NCBI GenBank assembly: GCA_022606425.2
Contig: JAHDVF020000046.1
Location: 186,001 to 250,000 of the forward strand
Source of the DNA: Lepidostoma basale
Lineage: Eukaryota > Arthropoda > Insecta > Trichoptera > Lepidostomatidae
Direction of reading: 5' to 3'
DNA: 64,000 bases
In this document: one piece after another, positions 52,001 to 61,000 of the stretch
How the letters are laid out: each line of letters starts with the position of its first letter
Position numbering within the stretch: the stretch's first letter is position 1
Notes under the pieces: model-generated
Seen by the model: the letters and a program-made list of their open reading frames with translations, nothing else
What the model was told of the DNA's origin: nothing
Databases searched by the model: none
Position numbers and translations under genes: made by a program

Positions 52001-55000
52001 CAGTGGGTTAAGATGCATTCATCTGCCCTACATTTCTTCATTATTTCGTTGTTTGATATTTTATCTTGTATTGTAAATGACAGAGCCCTACAGCTGCGCA
52101 AGTCCATGCTGAAGAACCGCGGGCAGCCGAAACCGGCGGAGGGAGGCAACAAGGAGTACAACCTGGAGCTGGAGATCAAGTACAAACTGCACATGTGCTA
52201 CATGCACATGAGGCAGACGCAGTCCGCCATCGACATTCTCCAGAGCATTTCCAGTAACTATCCATCTTTATCAAACATTATACAATTTCTATGGATTATT
52301 CTTCTACTCTTGGTGACATATCAGGTCCCCCGGTGTTAACCATCACTTTTCAACAGAATTTGAATGTCTGTCTAGGGCAGTTCGAATTTGAATATAATTA
52401 GAATGTCTGTCTCGGGCAGCTCGAATTTGAATGTCTGTCTGGAGCAGTTCGAATTTGAATATAATTAGAATGTCTGTCTCGGGCAGCTCGAATTTGTATG
52501 TCTGTCTGGGGCAGTTTGAATTTGTATAGGAATTTGAATGTCTGTCTCGGGCAGCTCAAATTTGTATAGAATTTGCAGGGTGTATGAGACCACTCATGTA
52601 CACTAGAGTGTTGTACTTGGCAGTAGTATTGCTGTTATCATTCCAACATGGCGCATTATGTAATTTTATATAGAGGCATACTTCCCGGCAGAGTTTATTC
52701 CATCGTAGCCCTATTACCCCTCAGATATGAATTAAATCTCTTTTTAGGCTTTCCACTTTCAAAGTTTATTTATTAATGCTCCTTTTTTTACCAGGCAAGC
52801 ACCGCACGTCCAAGATAAACATGTGTCTGGGCCAGGCTTTAGAGAGAGTGGGACTTGTGCGGCCGGCGGCAGCCGCATACAGAGAGGCACTGCGGGCCTG
52901 CCCACTGGCTATAGAGGCCGCGGATCGACTGCTCAAGCTCATGGTCCGACCTTCCGAGGTTCTGGCCATTGTCAATGAAGGTAATATAATTATTATGTAT
53001 CATCATCATTAGCCGTTAGTCGTCCAGTGTTGGAGGCCTCCCTGCCCTACTTCCACAACTCTCTATCCCTCTGTGTCATTGATCTCCTGCCAATCTTTTA
53101 ATATCATCATACCATCTTGCTTGTGATCTGCCTGGGTTTATGTGGTCGGATCTCGGTCCCTACATTTAATAAAATGAAATCACTCTTCTGCAATGATAAC
53201 ATAAATTTGAAACTTCGCCAGAGAATGATCAAATGCTATGTGTGGCCTGTTTTATTGTATGGATGTGAAACGTGGACCTTAAAAGTCAACTCAATGAACA
53301 GACTGGAAGCATTTGAAATGTGGCTCTATCGCCGAATGCTCAGAATTCCCTGGACAGACATGGTTACCAATACCGAAGTCCTGAGGCGAGCTAGAGTTGA
53401 CAGGGAGCTGTTATCAACTATCAAGATCCGGAAGATTTCACATCTGGGTCATATACTGCGTGGGGAAAGTACCACCTTCTCCAACTGATATTGGAGGGGA
53501 AAGTTGAGGGACGCCGAGGGCCCGGTATGAGACAGCGGCCCCTACTTCTCATACTTTTCTCACTTCCTTAACATTCATACTACGTGTCTTACATGCACCT
53601 TGATTTCTCCGACTCTTCACGTGGCCTGCTATTTGATTAATTTGATAATGCCACATTTTTCTCATTCTTACTTACTTCCCGTTTCCGTCACATTGTTATT
53701 GTCTACTTTCTTTACCATTTTTTTTCCATTCATCCTTTCCATGTGTCCAAACCATCTAAACTCAATGGTTGCCCAGTGGTCGTATTGCCAGAGACGAGAT
53801 ATCTTGGAAGAACTTTTGGTGATGTATTCTTGTGCCGTATTGACTTGTATTGACAATTTGGCAGAAACGGAACACACACTGACATCTGTTTTAGTAATCC
53901 CGGAATATTTTATCAAGTTTCCAAATACTTTTAACGGATTTATCAGTAAATATCGAAAACTGTTTGACAATGAAAATTTTAAACTGATTTAACTTCAAGA
54001 AAAAACTATAACAATTGATGCGGGATATAATATTTCGTAAGTAAATTATAATATCTTTCTAACACAGCAAAATTAAAAAAACTTTTTTATACAAGTTTTA
54101 TTTTGACAAAAAATATTCGGCCTGATGAGCACTGCGGCGTGATTTATTTGCGGCTATGGAAAGGTTAATGGACCTTTCATCATTTTGTTCATAATGCTTT
54201 CTTCTTTGACTTCTCATTATTTACGTTTTTTTTTCTGTTATTATTATCATGGACTTAACTATACATTTTAAACAACTTTTATACAATTTTAATAAAATAT
54301 TGATTGAAGGTAGAGTGCTTTCTATCCCTTAATTATCACTTCTCCGTGGTGTCTTCTAATCCATCATATGATTGAATCTGTTGGTTAAATGCATGACCTA
54401 CATAAGTGGACTTCGACTGCTGAACCAGCATATTTCATGATGAAATATATTACACGAATAACCGAAAACGCCTGACTTAGGACCTACTTATTGCAATGAT
54501 GACATACATTGCATAGGCAAAAGTGATGACTAAGGGCCCAGATTCATTCACACAGGTCATTAGGTCACTAGAGCAGAGCATCGTGTGCAAAGGGAAGCAA
54601 ACCATATAAAAGTGGTACTTCCGACCACCCAATATGTCAGTCAGTATTACGACTTCTAACAGACACAAGTCTACGTTAATAAGTCTACGCCACGAGAGAT
54701 CTCGGACTCCCTCCCGCGCAGACCTATGAAGCCACGCTACTACGTCATTCCTTCTTGCGACTTCTAACCGATACGAGTCTACGCTGTCAAGTCCACGTAC
54801 AAAGAACTTCCGACGAGTCTTCGCTCCAGCCGACCGACGCTACTGCCCAGCGAGCCATCATCCTCTACTGCTCACCACCCGGACTCCGCCCCAGCTGCTA
54901 TCGACATCCAGGCGTACGCTTCATTATGAGTACATAATACTGTTAACGTATGATTACTTGTGATCTGCAATAAAGCTGAAACCTCCACTGCTTTTAACTC

Positions 55001-58000
55001 TCACCACATCCCCCAAAAATGTAACACTCAAATTTTATAAATATATTCTATCTCTTGTGTTCTAGTGGCGACAGGTCCTGATGGAGCCCTGATCGCTGCA
55101 TGGCTAAGTGCCCGCGCCCATTTCCACATGCGTGAGTGGCCCGCGAGTGCACGCGCTCTCAAGGCCCTGGACCAGCCGGGAGCACCTCTACGCGGCTGTC
55201 CTATGCTGCTGGTGGCACTGGGAGAAGTGCAGTACTACTCCGGAGACACCCAGCAGGCCATCGTCACCTTCCAGAGGGTAATTAATAAGAAGATCAAAAT
55301 TATGTGTAGTACATCTCAATGTCCAATCCTAAACTAATATCAAGAGTTCAATTCAAATCAGTTTATTTTCTCAAAAGATATTACAAACAAAAATTATAGT
55401 TTAACCCTTATAGTCCGGCTGGCTACAATAGCAGTCCACATATATTCTCCGTGTTTAACGTGGAATATCCTGTAAATTTACTACGACGGATCAAAAGTAA
55501 AAATGTGTATTATATGCTATTATGAATGTGATTTAGAGTTAAACTTTCATCGATTTTGTAAAAAGATTTAATTTAATTTAATTTCTTTGGACTGCGTGTC
55601 CCATATGGATCACGGCTCGCGGCCAATCATCACACACACACAGTTGCATAACCGAGGTGGTTCACTCGAGATATTATCAGTGACATCAGAATGAAACATA
55701 GTTACCACAAAAAGTGGAAGTCTTCTGGTAATTCACATTACTACACTCTCTTTAGTAGTCTTCGAGCTACGGTAAAATGTAAAATGAGATCTTCTTTCAA
55801 ATCATATATATCCAACATTGGAGCCGATATTTTGAGAAATCCCAATGATTTTTGGAAATATATAGACTCCAAACGCCATGATGGTGGTGTTATTGATACA
55901 ATGACGTGGCAAGGTCAAGAGGTTCACAATAGAGAAGTTGTGAATGCATTCGCTGAACATTTTAAATCTGTGTTCAGTACTCCATCAAATGAGGCAGTCC
56001 ATGCTGATTCGCAGAATACGACTCAGGGCGCTCAAGATATTTCCATAGATTTTTTCAGTGAATGTGAAATCTTCAAGGCTATTAATCAACTCAAAAACAC
56101 GAATTCATTAGGTCCAGATTTTGTTCCAACCTTTATATTAAAAGGTTGCAACCACATTTTCAAAAAACCACTGTCCATTATATTTAATCGATCGCTACAA
56201 ACGGGTGTCTTTCCGGAACTTTGGAAGATTTCTAAAATCTCTCCAGTTTTCAAGAAAGGCACAAAATCATGTGTTGAAAATTATCGACCAGTAGCAATTT
56301 TATCTACACCTGCGAAGGTATTTGAGGCGTTAATACATCATTTTATTAACCCAAAGATAGAACCATTCATAATTAATGAACAGCATGGATTCAGATCAGG
56401 GCGTTCAACCATTACAAATTTGATGGTATTTACGAACTTTGTCACTAAGTGCCTTGATAAAGGTGCACAAGTCGACTGCTCGTATAGCGATTTTTCAAAA
56501 GCGTTTGATAAGGTGGACCACCAACTTTTGCTTCGAAAGCTTCAAAGGATTGGCTTTAGTGACAATCTGCTCAAGCTTTTCTCTAGCTATCTAACATCTC
56601 GAAAACAATATGTGTCATATGGACTTTTTCAGTCTTCAGCCTTTCACACCTCATCAGGGGTGCCACAAGGGTCCAATTTAGGACCATTGCTTTTCACAAT
56701 ATTCATAAATGATATTTCTAACGAAATAAAGTTTTCAAATTTTTTATTATTTGCTGATGACATAAAAGTTTTCTCTGAAATAGAGAATCCCTCAGATTGC
56801 TTGAAGCTTCAGTGTGACATTCAGAGCATAACCCAATGGAGTAAACGTAACAAATTATTCTTCAACGTCTCCAAGTGCTTTGTTATGTCATACACACGGG
56901 CATCGAAAACATTATACTTTCGCTATCTTATGGATGGGGTACAGCTTGAAAGAGCTTCTACATCCAGAGATCTCGGTGTTCTGTTCGATGCTCAATTATC
57001 GTTCAATCTTCACATAGTTGCTCTATGTAATAGTTCCATTAAAATGCTTGGATTTGTTTTCAGGAATGCCAAGATATTTTCGAACACACAGGTACTTCGG
57101 GTGTTGTATAATTCCCTGGTAAGAAGTCGGCTAGAATATAGTTCCGTTATTTGGTCACTGCCTGGGATCCGATATTCTCTGATGGTGGAGCGAGTGCAGA
57201 AAAAATTTCTGCGCTTTCTTTACCTCAGGGAGCGCGGTTATTACCCGTGGCTCTTTCCGACTGAATTCTTGCTAGGTATGCTAAGCTACCAATCATTGGA
57301 GAGAAGGAGGAACATTCACTTGGGAGTTCACTTCTTTCAGCTGATTGGCGGCCGTATACAGAACTCGGATGTCCTGAGTGATGTAGGTCTATTTGTCCCT
57401 GATAATTACCTTCGTCAAAGACAGCACAGATTGTTTTATTTGCCACGCTGCAGAACCAACCTGCCAATGGTAATGCCTGTGGGTAGGGCAATCTTATTGC
57501 TTAATCGGATCGCCTCGGAGGTCGACATATTTCGTGATAGTGTGAGTTGCCTCAGGGATGCAATATCAATGTTATGATTTTTTCTTACTCTTAAGCTTAA
57601 TTTTTATTTTTTTTTAATGCTTCTCTGTTTATAATGTAATTGCAAACGATTTGGAATTGTATGTCTGTAATGTTTGTGATTATTATCAAAATAAATGAAA
57701 ATGAAAATGAAATAACCACCGAGCTACGAAATGATGGTTTCTCGTACTGTGTCGGAATCTTTGATTTTGGGTGTGTGTTTACTTAAGGTGACTCTTATAT
57801 CATTATTAGTCATCAACGGGGCATTGTTTTGGTTTCATTTATAAACAACATTTTCAATGTAATATATTTTTATTTGTTTTCTTAAACTCAAAATGAAATA
57901 AAGAATGTCTGATTATTTTTATAAGATAAAAAATATAAAACATTTGACTACAAAATACAATTTATTTGATATTTTTATGTATTTTGTGTGAAGAGTAATT

Positions 58001-61000
58001 TAATTGTTTACATGAGCGTTCCGATGTTTCAAATTCTCGCCGGATTTTAAGGGTTAATCTCTGTGCGATGACGTTTAAAGTATTTTTTTTTTGTTTAAAT
58101 TTAGAACACAAAAATTGATTTATATTTCAGGCCCACTCAGTTGATCCTCTGATGAGGCGTGGTCTGGGGCTGTACGCCGCGTGTCTGGCGCGGGAGGGTC
58201 GCCTTCGTGAGAGCGAGTCACATCTGGTGCCGCCGTCTCTCCCGGCATCGGAGTACGCCCGCGAGGAGTGGCTGGTCCTAGCGCACTCGCACGCCGAGAG
58301 ACGCCGCCTGCCGCGCGCCGCCTACTTTGCGCAGAAGGCCTGCATCATGGACCCTCGGGACCCAGAGGCACTACTTCTAAAAGGTATACAGATTATTTTA
58401 GTTTTAATTTGCCATAGTCAAATTACAAATCTGGTTTGAGATTTATAACCATTTATAAAACAAAGACATCTAGAGAAATATCTGAACAGAGAAATTGGGA
58501 CAGAAATCAAATCAAATCAGTTTATTAACTCAAAAGACATTACAAACTGCAAAATGTTTAAGGCATCTATTGAGTACAGGTAAAATATTATTAGGATGAC
58601 AAGTTATTTTTTAAAGTCAAGAGTATTTGTCCCCTGAACGTACCTTCACTAATATGAAAGACGTCAATCTCCGAGGAGACCGCGTTCAGCAGACTAATTG
58701 CTCTTCCCACCGGTGTCACCAGAGGCAGATTGGTTCAGGTGGCCGGTAAGTTAAACAAGCTGTCGCTGTCGGAGAAATCTATCAGAGACAAAAAGACCAG
58801 CATAGCCGAGTTCTCGAAATATCCCCTGATTAATTTAAAGAAATGGGTAATGAGATGCCCATCTCTTCAAAGCTGTAAATAATTGATTCCGAGCATTCCC
58901 AAAAGAAATACCGTGGGATAGAGCCACGGATAACTACCATACTCCCTCATGTAGAGATACCTCAGAATTTTTTTCTGAACCCTCTCTAGTATAACGAAAT
59001 ATCTCGCCTCGTGAGGACTCCATATCACATAACCACTTTCGAGTCTGCTCCGAACCAACGCGTTGTATAGGACTCTTAGTAGATTGGGATCTCTGAAAAC
59101 TCTTCCGGTCCGAATGATGAAGCCCAACATCCTCAGTGCATTGTCACAAATCCTCTCGATATGTGCACGAAAAGTCAGCCTACTCTCATAGATGATTCCG
59201 GGACAGAGATATCAGGATAGAGATATCTGGATAGATATATCTAGACAGATATTTTCACAAATGTTAAATGAAAAATGAATATAATGCGAATAAATTTGTC
59301 ATTAACAAAATAATGAATGGGTCATTAAGATGGCTTCGGACACATGGAAAGAATGAATGAAGAAAAATTGAAAAAGAAAGTATTTGTTAACGATGTAACC
59401 GGAACAAAACTAAGAGAAAGATGGGGAAAATGTCGGCCACGTGAGGAGTCAGAGAAATCGATGTGCTTGACATTATGTATGAATGTTGATGATTTGAGAA
59501 AAGCATATCAGGAACGAACAGTGCAGAGGTACATTTTTCAGGTCTTTCTGCCTATCCCTTTGGAGAGACGGTGTGATGGTTAGTAAGTTAGTTAGTTTTG
59601 ACATTATTTGAAAATTGAGTTTGAAAATTTTGTTGTCTATGGATTCTTCTTCTTCTTCTTTTTGTCCTGTCACACCTCCGTGGTGCATAGGGCCTCAAGG
59701 AATCTTCTCCACCCGACTCTATCGCATGCCTGATGCTTAACATCGTCCCAAGTGAGACCTGCTGCCTTAACCTCGTCCTGCAGGGTTCTTCTCCAGGTGG
59801 CTCTAGGTCTGCCTCGCTTTCTCTTTCCCCCCATAGGGGACCAGTCTAGTGCGCCCTGAGCGATGCAGGCTGGGTTCCGTCTCAGAGTGTGACCGATCCA
59901 CTGCCATTTGCGCCTAGCGACTTGTTCTCTAATTGGCTTTTCGCCTGCTATGGTCCAGAGAACGGCATTTGACACTGTTTGGGGCCAATAGATTTTGAAT
60001 ATCGAGCGAAGGCACCTATTTATAAACACCTGGAGTTTACCAATAACGTCTGCGGTAGACTTCCAAGTCTCACATCCGTACAGCAGTACGCTTTTAACGT
60101 TACTCCTGAATACTTGGAGCTTGAGCTTTCTCGAAATGATACCGGAGCGCCATATAGGGCGAAGCATAGCGAAAGCTCCCCTTGCCTTGTCAAGTCTGCT
60201 GGCTACATCCTCCTCCGTACCTCCTGAGCCTGCTATCATACTACCGAGGTAGCAGAAGCTGGTCGTGGTCACAAGGCGGACACCGTGGAGCAAGATTGGG
60301 GTGGAGTCATTTGTGGACACTCGTAGGTCTACTGTCTTGGACATGTTAATCTTGAGACCTACTTCTGCCGCTTCCTCGTGAAGTCTACAAAGTTTCCGCT
60401 CCGCATCCACCCGGTTTACCGAAAGCAAACAGAGGTCATCAGCATAATCCAGATCCTCCAACTGGGTATCACGCATCCATGGAATGCCACGAATGTCTAT
60501 GTATTGAGCCATATAAATTACCTAAATTACTGTATTTTGCTTCTTTAATCTGTGTATATAAGCAACAACAAGCTTGATTCTCCCTACATTTGATAATTCC
60601 CATAAAATATAATGAAACTTGTATAAAACAGAAGTTTTCATTCATATTAATTAGTAAATATGGATTTTAACACCATTGTTCAATCATAATAATACTTCAT
60701 ATATTTTTTTGCTCTTCCAGGGAGCATTCTCATGGGCATGAAGAAGTACATGGAGGCTCTGGCACATTTCCGCGAGGCTCTGCAGTCGGCCCCCGGGCGC
60801 TATGAGGGTTATGCCGGACTGGCAGAGGCTCACATGGCGCTGAGACGCCCCCGTGAGGCCGCCGCCGTAGCCTCCAGCGCTTGCAAGGCCCTGCCCAACT
60901 GTCCCAGAGCACTAACGGTACGCTAAACTAACAGAAGATATTTTTTCTTTCATTTTACAGAAACATTCACTTTGTTACCCGCACCAACCCTTCTTTCGAC

